Shown: one piece after another, positions 10,840 through 25,644 of the stretch
How the letters are laid out: the number at the start of each line of letters is the position of its first letter
Position numbering within the stretch: position 1 is the first letter of the stretch
NCBI GenBank assembly: GCA_964017065.1
Contig: OZ024792.1
Location: forward strand, 489,965-553,964
DNA length: 64,000 bases
From: Haliclona indistincta
Lineage: Eukaryota > Porifera > Demospongiae > Haplosclerida > Chalinidae
Direction of reading: 5' to 3'
Notes under the pieces: generated by a model
Seen by the model: only the letters and a program-made list of their open reading frames with translations
Databases searched by the model: none
What the model was told of the DNA's origin: nothing
Program-made: the position numbers and the translations under genes

Positions 10840-11544
10840 CTAAATTTCTACAAGCGGTCCCATGAAATGCTTGCTTGGGTTTGTTTCATCAGCAAAGTTG
10901 CACCAGAAGTCAACATAGACCTGAACAAACTCCTCCTCGGACACCTCACCGTTTCTGTTGCTGTCCATTCCAGAAAAAGAAACAATCGAAAATGGATTCT
11001 CACCCATCATTGTTGTAAGCTCCTGTTTGCTGATATAACCATCTCCATTCAAATCAAATAAATTGAACAATACTTTGCCAGCATTTCTGAAGAGTACCTC
11101 TGAACCAGGTCGACTTACTACTTCAAACATGTCTTCTATATAGCTGCTCTCTGTCCATTTAAATTTCTCGTTGCCTCTGACCACTTCTTCTATCCAAAGT
11201 TTGTAGAATTTTCCTGAAAATTCCTCGATTCTTTCTTTGCTAGCGTTCTTGGAAAGTGCATTAGATATACATTTTCCCGTGAAGTTACTGTAGTCGTCGC
11301 TGTCGACTACTCCATCACTATCTTGGTCATAGAAAGCGAAAAAAGTTTTCATCTTTCTCACCCAGAGGTCTGGAACATTCTTCTTGATATCAGCAGCAGT
11401 CACTCTTTTGGTGTCGGCGGCCTCATCATGCACAGAGCGACTCTGAAATGGTATCTGCCTAAAGCCGGGGACTCCAGCTGCCGACAGCCTCAAGTTTGAT
11501 AAATGACAGAGCTTTCCTCGACTAAAAATGGCGATTCGCTGCAT
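10840..11544 (-). CDS. EF-hand Ca2+-binding protein with presequence-like N terminus (paralogue A)
   Basis: 234 residues, single exon, from MQRIAIFSRGK. I chose this Met because both paralogues (52038 and 53568) also begin MQR. Residues 1-40 are rich in Arg/Ser/Leu and free of acids, like a mitochondrial targeting presequence. Three canonical EF loops are visible: DQDSDGVVDSDD, DLNGDGYISKQE and DSNRNGEVSEEE. The second of the four EF units is degenerate, a pattern shared by sarcoplasmic Ca2+-binding proteins, coelenterazine-binding protein and aequorin-type photoproteins. The C terminus is FADETNPSKHFMGPLVEI. Likely a soluble Ca2+ buffer or sensor; a mitochondrial location is inferred only from the N terminus. 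Confidence 0.8.
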   Translation of the reverse strand: MQRIAIFSRGKLCHLSNLRLSAAGVPGFRQIPFQSRSVHDEAADTKRVTAADIKKNVPDLWVRKMKTFFAFYDQDSDGVVDSDDYSNFTGKCISNALSKNASKERIEEFSGKFYKLWIEEVVRGNEKFKWTESSYIEDMFEVVSRPGSEVLFRNAGKVLFNLFDLNGDGYISKQELTTMMGENPFSIVSFSGMDSNRNGEVSEEEFVQVYVDFWCNFADETNPSKHFMGPLVEI

Positions 11545-11847
11545 AATGGACGCTGGACAAGCCTGAGTTTTGTGCAAAATTGCAAGCAAGGGCCCTGCAG
11601 TGTACATTAACTTGATTAGCACCTACCAACACTTTGCGGATTAGAACCAGCATTTGTGTGATTCAGAGCGTTTTTTCATACTTTAAGGCTTCAGGCTATA
11701 TACTTGCTAACATAATGCTAGTTGGCTGCTCAGTCTTGTGCAGCTGGTGTAGCAGTGCTGCGGCTCTCAGCTGATACGCATTCTGAACTGAGCTTTAGTT
11801 ATTACCACCAACAGACAAAAACTGAAACTACAAACATAGTGTTTTTT

Positions 11848-11960
11848 TTTTGGTTTTTTTTTAATCTTTGCCAAAGGCAGGTGTGACCAACTAGCAAAGC
11901 TAATATAAAGGCCAACCAGTGAGAAAAAAAGAAAAACAGGACACACAAAGGAACAAAGAC
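11848..11960 (-). mobile_element. LINE or SINE 3' tail, inverted relative to 7930-8052
   Basis: A poly(T) run, then AATCTTTGCCAAAGGCAGG and further sequence, is the reverse complement of the tail at 7930-8052. It abuts the second satellite array. Confidence 0.6.
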
Positions 11961-11974
11961 AGATGAACAAATAC

Positions 11975-12637
11975 ATGCTCAATATCAGGTAGACTAGGCT
12001 ATACTAGTGGTGCTACCATGCTCAACATCAGGTAGACTAGGCTATACTAGTGGTGCTACCATGCTCAACATCAGGGTAGACTAGGCTATACTAGTGGTGC
12101 TACCATGCTCAACATCAGGTAGACTAGGCTATACTAGTGGTGCTACCATGCTCAACATCAGGTAGACTAGGCTATACTAGTGGTGCTACCATGCTCAACA
12201 TCAGGTAGACTAGGCTATACTAGTGGTGCTACCATGCTCAACATCAGGGTAGACTAGGCTATACTAGTGGTGCTACCATGCTCAATATCAGGTAGACTAG
12301 GCTATACTAGTGGTGCTACCATGCTCAATATCAGGGTAGACTAGGCTATACTAGTGGTGCTACCATGATCAATATCAGGTAGACTAGGCTATACTAGTGG
12401 TGCTACCATGCTCAATATCAGGGTAGACTAGGCTATACTAGTGGTGCTACCATGATCAATATCAGGTAGACTAGGCTATACTAGTGGTGCTACCATGCTC
12501 AATATCAGGTAGACTAGGCTATACTAGTGGTGCTACCATGCTCAACATCAGGTAGACTAGGCTATACTAGTGGTGCTACCATGCTCAACATCAGGTAGAC
12601 TAGGCTATAGTAGTGGTGCTACCATGCTCATTATCAG
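11975..12637. repeat. Second satellite array, about 15 copies of the 43-44-bp monomer
   Basis: Same monomer and same orientation as 8053-9406. It has its own variants (CAACATCAGG instead of CAATATCAGG predominates, and some copies carry ATGATC). It ends about 130 bp downstream of the TRAF stop codon. Confidence 0.95.
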
Positions 12638-12764
12638 GTTAACATACTGCCCCTACTCAGCAGTATAGCTAATGAGCTCAGACTTGTCCTCCAGTTACAT
12701 ATAGTTACTATTTTTCTGACAACAAAAATATCGTGAGGGGTTACAGGAGAAAAATGGTTTAGCT

Positions 12765-14470
12765 CTACTGAATGACTAAGGCTCGTACTCTCACACAAAT
12801 ACAGTCCAGGTGAAGGTATTGTGTGTTAGTAGCGGGTGAGATAAGGGAGGAGTGGGAGATGAACTTATAATATCCAGTAGCATTTCCATACTCTCTTGCA
12901 GCTGCAACTCTATCAAAATCAATGTTCGTACCAATAGAGAATGTTCTCTTGTAATGTCCCCTGCCCTCCAGCCAGTTGAGGAGCTCAAAAGTAATGGTAC
13001 CAGTGAAAGGCCACTGGAGGTGGTCATCGTGCTGACCTTTCATGATATAAATGAAGATGGACAAGTGGCTGCCCACACCGCTACCATTTCCGTTAGCAAA
13101 CACTGCAAGGCATAACGTATAGCCCTGTTGGCTGGTGGTGAATGGTGGACTATAGTACTGGTTGTTGAACTGCTTGCGTTTGGAATACTCTGATATGGTA
13201 AACTGAGCACCAGACTGGGTGCTGATGAGGGGATCCTGCCATGCTGGGGTCAGGTGGAGGAGAGGAGTGGAGTAGACTATAACACCAACTCTTAGTTTGA
13301 GGTAGTCGTCAAGCAAGTATTCTGTGTTAGTGGTGGACACCAGATCAGTGTGAGATATGAATTGATGTTTGCCAAGACCATCAGGTACAAACACTTGATC
13401 AGTGACTTGATATGAATATTTCAGACCAGGATCAGTATATCTATTGAAGTCAATCGTATGCGAGAGGTGATTCGTGTCTGTTCTCCAGTTCAGTAGCTCT
13501 ACTCCGATGTCTCCTTCAAACGGCCATTCCAACTCATTATCATATTCTCCTCTCATAAGATGAGCATATATTGAAAGGTGAGAACCACTGCCTGTACCAT
13601 CACCATTGGGGCATACCTCGAGTTGGAATTTGTAGCCTCTGCTGTGGGTATAGAATGGTGGACTGACCCACATTTTATTGGCTTCTTTCTTCTCATTGTA
13701 ATCGCTGATGATGAACTCCATTGGTGCTTGGTTGTACAGGTATTGTGGTGATACAGGAGTGATGGCTACTGCTTGGTTGGTCTCCTCCAGCACCAGGTTG
13801 TGCTGCTCTAGTGTGTGTAGCTTCATCTCTTCTCGAGGTAGCCGGACAGAGCAGCCAGTGTTGGGGCAATCCACTAGTTGGTGGCTACACTCATTGAGGT
13901 GCTGTTCAAGTCGATGTCGTCTCAAACCTTCCACTGGGCAATGCTGGTTGGGGCAGTCTATAGGAGACCGGGGGCATATTGGGTAGTGCTTTTCTGTGAC
14001 GATAGTGAACGTGTTGTAGTAACCACAGTTCTCACATGAGATCATTCGCTTGTGGCAGTGATGACGTGTGTGCTCTCTCATTTCACTTCTACGACTACAT
14101 TTATTGCAGCCAAAGGGACAAGCAATGCCACATTGTTCCTCGAGGTGTTTGCGCAGGTCTCTCAGCTCACCGACCCACTCACACCCTTCCTTGTAATCCG
14201 AGCAGTGTACTTCAAGACTTTTTACTACTCGTTGAAGATATTTATCGCATCGTGCATCTTTGAGCATGTCAGGTTCACGACACGTGGGACAATCTGTTTT
14301 ACTAGAGTCAAGCAAGCAATCACGACATTTTCGACAGCAAAGGTGTCCACAGTCAGTGATGAATGGCTCTGATAGTGGCTCAGTGAACAGCTCATAGCAA
14401 ATTGGACACTGGTAGTCAAGACTTGTTTTATACAATAAGAGAACAGTGACTGGTTTGTGACCAAGAGACA
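12765..14470 (-). CDS. TRAF-family protein: RING, TRAF zinc fingers, two MATH domains
   Basis: One long exon of about 568 codons. Order: RING finger (CPICYELF ... CGHLCCRKC ... CPTC, about residues 21-65), three or more TRAF-type CCHC zinc fingers (about 85-235; CSDYKEGCEWVGEL, CPNTGCSVRLPREEM), then two MATH domains (about 250-400 and 425-565). The MATH domains have parallel landmarks: SPPFYTHSRGYKF / SPPFTTSQQGYTL, GSGSHLSIYAHLM / GVGSHLSIFIYIM, LEWPFEGDI / LQWPFTGTI. TRAFs are adaptors and E3 ligases downstream of immune receptors; RING-bearing members make K63 ubiquitin chains. Vertebrate TRAFs have one MATH domain, so two is unusual. There is no in-frame ATG before the RING. The exon starts after a pyrimidine-rich CTCTCTCTTACTAG acceptor, so coding sequence must come from upstream. 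The upstream CARD gene is the likely source. Confidence 0.9.
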
Positions 14471-14587
14471 CTAGTAAGAGAGAGAGAGAGAGAGTTGAAC
14501 AACAAATTGGTCGAACTGACAGCCGACTACACCATGCTGTGTAATGTTTACCTGTGGGTGGTATAGGAGAAGGGAGTGTCCTCTGCT

Positions 14588-15853
14588 CTACTCCACTACT
14601 AGTCTGAGGTAAGTCACTTTGTTCCTCTGCTGCTGTAGAGCTACACTATAACATGGATGGTCACACATGCACATCACACTACCTGTGGCAGAGCATTCCA
14701 ACATAAGCTCCTCTCCAAGGAATACCTGCAGCACTCCCATGGTCTGGAGTGAATCAGTGGCTTCTAACATGGCCATCTTGAGCTGCTTGACTTCACTAGT
14801 AGAACACAGCCAGATAACTGCGATGCAACCATCTTCAACTTTAGAGAGGTGAAAAGCATTACCAGAAACACCAAAATTAATGACAAGTTTGGTCAGATCT
14901 TTAAGGGTTTCACTACCCCAGTCATTCTTGAGCTTCAGCTTGATGGGTACCTTCCCTTTCAATAGCTTGGAGGATGTGGCAGTTGCTGGAAATAGTTGTT
15001 TGAACTGGCTCACAGTAGCACTGGCCATGAAGTGTTGGCGCTGTTGTTCATACTCGTCTACAAGCTGTCTAGTGGTGGCACTGCATGAGAGAGAACAAGC
15101 AAGTGAATGTGACCTACAGCACAGAATTTTTAATTACCAGACATCTTCAGGAAATATCGAGCAGAGTCGTTTCAAATAGAATATGTTGAAGAGTGATACT
15201 TCTTCCTCTATGAGAGTGTTGAAGTGTGACTGAAAGCTGTGATCCTCAACTGGTCTGCGGAACAATCGTGGCAGGAACTCAACAAACTCCTCTTGTGCTT
15301 CAGGACTGTTACGAAGCTGCTTTTCATAGTTGCGTTGTAATTTGGCGAAAGCAAAGCGCAGGTCAGCTAGTTCTTCTACTAGTGCATCAGGGACAATCAC
15401 ACGCTCTAGTCATGAAATAGTGAGTATAGCAGAGTGACTAGCTTAAAGAGTGTTGCATACCTTCATCAGTGCTGCTTGAGGTTGATGGCTGCTGCATAGA
15501 CCTGAACGAATGTGCCAGTTCATCTAGAATGAAGAAATACAATCAACATTCTCCAGCTAGCAATAGTTACTGCTATTACCACGAAGACGAGACGCGATCT
15601 TTGCTTGGTTGGTTTCTTGAAGGATCTGAACAAAAGTGTGGAATTTATAGTAGTCCCCATTCACTGCTCGTTGAAGGTAGCTGAGAAACTTCTCTGCTCT
15701 CTGGTACACCGAGTCGGTCTCGTTAGAGCATTCCGCTCTCTGACGATCTGTTATGAGGTTTCTGCTCAGAGCGGCCGGGAGGAGAGCAGCAGTGTCAATG
15801 CTGTTCACTAAGCAACTGAACAAATGCTTCAGAGCCTCTGGTTCAGCATCCAT
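14588..15853 (-). CDS. CARD-domain protein, probable 5' part of a CARD-TRAF gene
   Basis: Four exons (15853-15580, 15523-15461, 15405-15138, 15080-14588) join in frame to 365 codons. Residues about 5-92 look like a CARD: LLPAALSRNLITDRQR, RAEKFLSYLQRAVNGDYYK and QILQETNQAKIASRLRG follow the CARD helix pattern. A second, mixed region (SLFNIFYLKRLCSIFPEDV; DGCIAVIWLCSTSEVKQLK; LQVFLGEEL) resembles a domain I associate with death-fold and NACHT proteins of sponges and cnidarians, whose name I do not know. The stop lies 117 bp before the TRAF exon on the same strand. A phase-1 donor ACAG|GTAGTG at 14683 would splice in frame to the TRAF acceptor at 14470, giving about 902 residues. The last 31 codons would then be intronic. 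Start codons lie 82 bp from BRE1, head to head. Confidence 0.75.
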
Positions 15854-15935
15854 ATCATAATGCGCATTGATTAATAATAAAATTATAATTGCGGCTAAAT
15901 TTAATGCGCATGCGTGAACTAATTAAGTTTTCAAG

Positions 15936-17541
15936 ATGGCGGCAAAGAGACCTGCAGCAGGCAGTGATGGCGGTCCTGCTGCTAAGAAGCCTTTGTTAAT
16001 GCAGAGCCCGTTGTTTATGCCTCCAGCTACCAGTCAGGAAGACCTTGATGTCAAGGTCCTTCAGGTACGAGTGATCGCTTTACTAACAGAGCTGTCCTGA
16101 TGGTATCACGTGACACTCAGGTGCAGAACAGAAAACTGTCAGATCGGTTGAGGGAACGTACTCGCAGTCAGAACCAGCTGCAACACAGACTGGATAAAGA
16201 GGAGGAGAGGACCAGTCAATATGGCGAGGTGCTCAGTGTAGTAGAGGCTCATCTTACTGATCTCAAGGACCTGCTGGAAGGTGAGTGACCTAACCCTCGA
16301 ATGCTAGTGTGTGATACCCACCTCTGTTAGGATCTGGTGATGATGAGCCCCTCCCACTAGTGAAGAGTCTAGTGGGCAGCTCACGAGACCACGCCCTCCA
16401 TCAACTGGAGTTGTTCTTTAGCTCATTATCCTCCTCTATTAGTCGCCATGACAACCAGTCATTAGCTCAGCTCAAGGAATCATTAGAACAGGTATACCCT
16501 TTAGTGACATCAAGCACTAATGTCTGATAACATACTCGTCAGCTCATCATTACACAGTCCTGAGCTAGCTTACTCCTCAATCTCCTCCTAGGGTGTAAGC
16601 GATGATTCACCACTCTTGTCTAGGCTAGAGGATATCTTGTCTCGCCAGGAGGTTAGCATGGCTGCATATGAGCGTGCCAGGAAAGAGGCGGGCTCATTCA
16701 GCGTACAACAGCTGAAGGGACGGGAAGAGTTCTTGAAGAGTGAGCAGAAGCGCCTAGAGACCAAGCTAGCCGACACTATGTGAGCTCTACAGTGACAGAC
16801 ACATTTATCTCTTGTTGTCTTCCAGTTTCGATCATGAGAAGGCACTGTCTCGTATCGATCTGCTTGAGGCCCAGCTTCTCTCTCAGCATCATCAACAGCA
16901 ATCACTGTCCTCCTCAGAGGGAGCCCTTACTGTAGCACCCCTCACCACTAGGGAGGGAGAACCAGCATCCTCATCCAGTAGTACCAGCAGCTCATCCACT
17001 AGTGAGACCCCACCCACACTGATGGAGGCAAAGGGTAAATCAATGACCAATGAAGAGGTACAGATAAACATCGATGTATAAATGATTCTAATACTGTCTG
17101 TGCAGTTCGAATCACTGCAATCTGAGAAGGAGGACCTCACTAAGACGGCTGAATCTCGTCTGCTTGAGATCAACCAGCTCACTCAGCACATCACTGAGCT
17201 CAAGCAAGAGATGGAGAAGAACAAGCTAGCATCATTACAGGTTAGTGGAGCAGCATTGTAGAGACGATTGATGTTTGTATTAGGTATCAGATAGTACAGT
17301 GAAGGAATCGTCAGTGTATAAGGCACTTCAAACACAGTATTCTGTACTTATTATGGAGCAATCACAGGTCACACCTCTGTTACTCTATCTCTCTTTTCTC
17401 TTACTCTATCACTTCCTCGTGCACTCCATCACTCCCCTCACTCACTATCTCTTCGTTTCTCTTCCCCCCTCCCCCCCTCTCTCTCTCTCTCTTCGTTTCT
17501 CTTCCTCTCTCTCTCTTGTCAATCATCTCTCTCTCTCGTCA

Positions 17542-17617
<76 letters not shown>

Positions 17618-19627
17618 ATCAATCATCTCTCCCTCTCTCTCATCAATCATCTCTCCCTCTCTCTCTCATCAGATGAAGGCATGTTATGATGAGGTACGGC
17701 GACTACTGTTGACAGCAAAGACACAGCATATTGTCCAGTTAGAGGAGATTAGGTACGTTCCCAAAACATAATTTCTTCCTTACTCGTGGTATTAATTTTA
17801 ACCTGTTGTCTCCCCAGGCAGGAGGAGCTGAAGTACCAAGCAGAAGTAAGAGAAGAGATGGCTCAGATGGAGCTCTCCCTTGCTCGTGAGAAGAGAGCGT
17901 ATGAGATGTTGAGAGTGGAACATGAGAGAATGCTAGCATCCAATGAACTAGCTGCTCCTATAGTCAAGTAAGCAGTAAGTGCATACTCACTCGCTCGATC
18001 TCTCTTCCTCTCTCTCTGGTAGGGAGATGCAGCAGACTCTCTCCAGTGTCCAGCAGAGTAACCAACAGCTGAAGGCTGAAGTGACCCGATACAAGAACAG
18101 AGCTCATAAGGCTGAGGAGAAACTAAATAAGGTCTGTATGTTGATCACATGACCTAGCGATGATGTCATATACTATTAATAGCTACAAGAGGATAAGGAA
18201 TCGGCTGCTGGTGAAGGAGTGCTGCCCCTGGCAACCACCACACCCACTCCAGCACCTGACAACAGCAAGCCCAGTAAAGAGGTCCATGATTTGCATGAGA
18301 GGGTTAAAGTGTTGGAAGGAGAGAAGAAATCGCTCGAGGCAAAGCTCGAAGGGTTCTCATCTCTGTCACAAGAGGAGAGAGAAAAGGCCGAAGTGTTAGC
18401 CGGAGAGAAGAAGGCACTCTCTCAGGTACTGTGATCACATGACTGTCATGTGACCCTCAGGGTGTGTGCACAGGTGGACGATATGAAGAAAAAGTTTGAA
18501 GAAGCTCGTAAAGATTATGAGAAGAAACGAGAGCATCTGAGAGAGGGTTAGTCATGTCTTGGTGACCTCTCCTCCTCATGGCGGCTTGTGCTCAGATATC
18601 AAGCAACTGAACCGTGATCTATCTAGTAAGAAGGAAGAAGTGCAGGCCCTCGTGGGAGAGATGGAACTGACAGCTCAGGCATTTGAGGATATGCAAGAAC
18701 AGAATATTAGACTACTCCAGCAACTTAGAGTAAGAGAATTAGTGCTGTGAGCTTCTCATTTATAGTAAGACATTAGGAGAAAGATGACGCCAACTTCAAG
18801 CTAATGTCAGAGAGAATCAAGGCTAGCACAATGCAGAAGCTACTGGTAGAGGAGAAGAGCTTACTGCAAGCTGAGGCCGCTGCAATGAACGCTGAAAGAG
18901 AGAGGTGAAGAGAGATATAGGATGAGGAGGTTGCTGTCATCTTGTGGTCACACAGGGTGAACCTGTTGGTACAGAGACTAGAGGAGAGAGACAAACACTC
19001 GGAACAGACACTAGCCGCCTCAGAGAAGGAGCTAAACCTGAAGCAGCAAGCACTGGACCTGCACAAGAAGAGAGTGAGTGTGGTATATTGTAGAATATAT
19101 GACTCCTCCTCTCCAGGCGGTGGATAGCGTACAGGTGGCCCATGAAGTTCAGCTAAGAGTAGTGGAGCTTGAGACACAGCTCACCAGCACCAGACAGTCG
19201 CTCATGAGCAAGACAGACGAGTGTGAGAGAGAAGCGCTCAGCACAAGGAGGTATGGCACAATCTACTGCTCATTTTACTGGATCTCGTGTAGGTGTCAGG
19301 AGGAGATTACTGGACTCAGACGGAAACTAGAGAAGTACAAGACACGGGAATGGGCCTCAGCAGGTGACGAGGTCTTGTTGGAAGAGATCAAGACATATAA
19401 GGTTAGTCCCAGCTGGAGCTGCTGCTAGTGTAGCTTATCTCTCACCACAGGCCAAGCTGAACTGCCCTTGCTGTAGCAGCAGAAAGAAGGACACCGTCCT
19501 CACCAAGTGCTTTCATGTGTTCTGTGCGGAGTGCATTAGAACACGTTATGAGACCAGACAACGCAAATGTCCCAAATGCAACGCTGCATTTGGCGCAAAT
19601 GACTTCCATAAGATCTACCTATCATAG
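15936..19627 (+). CDS. RNF20: BRE1 / RNF20-40 E3 ubiquitin ligase for histone H2B
   Basis: Many short exons separated by introns of about 50 nt; exon 1 is 15936-16064 (43 codons, [10 protein letters not shown]...). Protein order: Lys/Pro-rich N terminus, [20 protein letters not shown], long coiled coil including [17 protein letters not shown], and a C-terminal RING ([20 protein letters not shown], then [19 protein letters not shown] at the end). The RING and C-terminal tail match animal BRE1 closely. It monoubiquitylates H2B on its C-terminal lysine in the nucleus with RAD6/UBE2A-B, linked to transcription elongation. A CT microsatellite fills one intron near 17.5 kb. The gene ends 63 bp from the TSR2 stop, tail to tail, and starts 82 bp from the divergent CARD gene. 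Confidence 0.95.
17470..17665. repeat. CT microsatellite within BRE1 introns
   Basis: An interrupted (CT)n tract with CATCAATCATCT spacers forms most of the intron before the exon starting ATGAAGGCATGTTATG. It may double as an extreme polypyrimidine tract. Confidence 0.9.
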
Positions 19628-19690
19628 TTGAAAAATTGCCAAAACATGTAAATAAGTCGATATTTTTGATGATTATACTACAGTAGCTAT

Positions 19691-20817
19691 TCATGTAGTG
19701 GTGGAAGGGTTTGATCGTCTTTTGTCTCTTTTGACTACCTCCCATCCTGTGAGACACATCATAATGATGTCACAAAGACCACACCCATTGACCTACCTTC
19801 CTCTTGTGGGTCGTCTGGAGGCGAGACAGGTACTACACCTCCTTCAGTGGTACTATCTTTAACCCCTTCACCACTACTGGACAGAGGGGGTACAGTAATC
19901 CTGAGGTTGGTGAGCTGTTGGACAGCACTGCTCTCATCCTCCATCTGCAATATGGAGGTCAGATTACTACATGCAGGTTGCATCAGACAATAGTCACTAA
20001 GGTCAATTTGAGTAAAAACTAGTTGCATCAGACTAGCATCAAGTGTTGGTGTACACACATGTACACTAGGATGTACAGGAAGCTTTAGTTGTAGATTGAT
20101 AATGCACCATGTCTCACCACCCCAGTATAGGGAGGCTTGGTATGAAATTCGATTACGGAAAATACATACTGTATGTATTGTCTGCCAATCAAATTCTCTT
20201 CCGAGCCCTACCTTTCCCGTACTGGGGTGAGACATCATCAGGCACATTAGTTGAGAGTAACCTCTCGTGATGATCATACCTGCTCTTCTTCCTCATCTTC
20301 CTCCGTCTCAATACTGCTCATACTGTCCTCACGTGCAGCACTAGTAGGAAGGGTGTGTGGTCTGGGTATCCTCTCTAGTAACTGTTTAACCTCGTCAAGT
20401 TTACCGTCTCTTAGCTTGCGACACAGATCATGTAACTGTCTTGATGTCTACACAGGCATGATGGAGAGATGGGTCAGTGCTCATGTAGTCACACTCACCT
20501 CTGACAGACTACCATCTTCAACTAGTGTGTTAAACTCTTGATCCAATATCGCGTCTAGAAAGTCTTCAATATCGTAGGCATGGACACCAGCTGGGATTGG
20601 ACACACAGCACTGACACAACCCGCCAACACTCATCTTACCATTATTGGTAAGGTACTGTTTAGTGACCTCTACCATCCATTCTGCTTTCTCCTTGGACTG
20701 TGGGCCTCCCAGACTGTTATCTACGGCTACCTGGAGCACTTGCCAACCACCTATCAGGAGCGAGACGCCGCGATCCAGTAACTGCTGTGCCTCAGATACG
20801 CCAACGGCTCCCGCCAT
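19691..20817 (-). CDS. TSR2: TSR2 homologue, escortin for ribosomal protein eS26
   Basis: Starts at ATG 20817 (MAGAVGVSEAQQLL). Exon 1 contains GWQVLQVAVDNSLGG and SKEKAEWMVEVTKQYL, matching the TSR2 N-terminal helix region. Later exons give the DIEDFLDAILDQEFNTLVED type segment and an acidic tract (EEDEEEE). The last intron (GGTAGG..CACAG near 19.75-19.8 kb) leads to EEGWEVVKRDKR, the counterpart of the conserved DGW(T/E)(I/V)V basic C-terminal tail, stopping at 19691. TSR2 carries eS26 to pre-40S ribosomes. Its start lies 341 bp from the divergent MFS transporter gene. An intron of about 330 nt holds a MITE. Confidence 0.88.
20109..20235. mobile_element. Short palindromic MITE in a TSR2 intron
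   Basis: ATGTCTCACC at 20109 and GGTGAGACAT ending at 20235 are inverse termini. CCCCAGTA and the AATACATAC/GTATGTATT centre continue the palindrome with mismatches. The host intron is several times longer than its neighbours because of it. Confidence 0.75.
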
Positions 20818-21158
20818 GAGGATTTCACCACGCCTCCCTCTTAGAATCCAAGTCTAAAAATAGCACAAACACGTGTGTCTTCATGCGATATCCTCCACTT
20901 TACAATTCAGCAGATTTACAATAACCCACGCAATACCCTGTCCAACTTGCAACTTGTCCAACTTGCAAGAAAACCGCCGGGTATAAAACTACTTGCAACG
21001 CGACACAAGTACAAACCACGAACGTGTAAAAACGTGTTTTTTCACCGTTTCTTAGAAGGAAACACTACTAGGCCTGCTGGGTCAATGTCCTGTTACTCGG
21101 ACCCGACGAGTAGTAGCTACGACAGTACTCTACGTCTCTGGAGCGTGCGCCAGGAAGG

Positions 21159-24705
<3,547 letters not shown>

Positions 24706-25283
24706 CACTGTATTGTAATATATCACATCATAGATATCATGCACTGTCATTATTTGAAAAAGGTCATTACTTGTAGCTAATTACATCAATCCGCTTTGAG
24801 CAAAGTATGCAGCGATAATCCTGTAACATGGGATTGACAAGTCACACTCTGCAGTGCATTGCACATTATTGCATTATAACAACCCACAGTCAGTGATCCC
24901 AGTTACTCCCGGGCTTGGATGCCCAACTAGATTCCGGACCAGGGGGTAGGACCATAGATAAATGGCTTATCCAAGACTTATGAAACATCTTAACAGATAC
25001 TGTCAAGATCTTAACACCAATCCTTAAAGCAAATTCACTTGTTCATCAGTTCAGTGTTTCTTATCAGCTGAGTGACTGAGAATCATAAGTTTCTGAGATG
25101 AGTTTCTGCTGTTTAGTTGGTTGATAGTCTTATAAGATTCTAACAAGATTCTGAACTGTTTCTTTAGTTAACTGTTTTTGTAGTTTAACGTATAGTGTTG
25201 TACTTAACCCTTTAAATACTAAGGATTAAACACATAGATTTATTATTACAGTTAACAATTATTATTTGTGTGACAATGTTTGT
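24706..25283. other. 3' spacer between convergent MFS and PHYH genes
   Basis: AT-rich, with no open frame or structured repeat recognised. It contains both genes' 3' UTRs. Confidence 0.5.
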
Positions 25284-25584
25284 TCATAGGTTAATCTTAC
25301 GTCCTTTTACGTGGAGTCCTTTGATCTCCCATGTGGTCTAGAGAGAGGGTAAGATAATTTCTTAAACAAGCTTACTAACACACTTGCAGTACATGTAGTG
25401 GTTGATTCTCCATACCTGATAAGATATTTGTACTTCCTCTCCGTAGTTCTTCTTGACGAGATTCTCCACCTCATCAGCAATCACTTGTTGATTGGTCCCC
25501 CTTACATCAATGTAGTCACACGAAGAGCTAGCATAATGACACGATATAGCCTGAGAGGGGGAGTGAGAGGGAGAGAGAGGGAGT

Positions 25585-25644
<60 letters not shown>

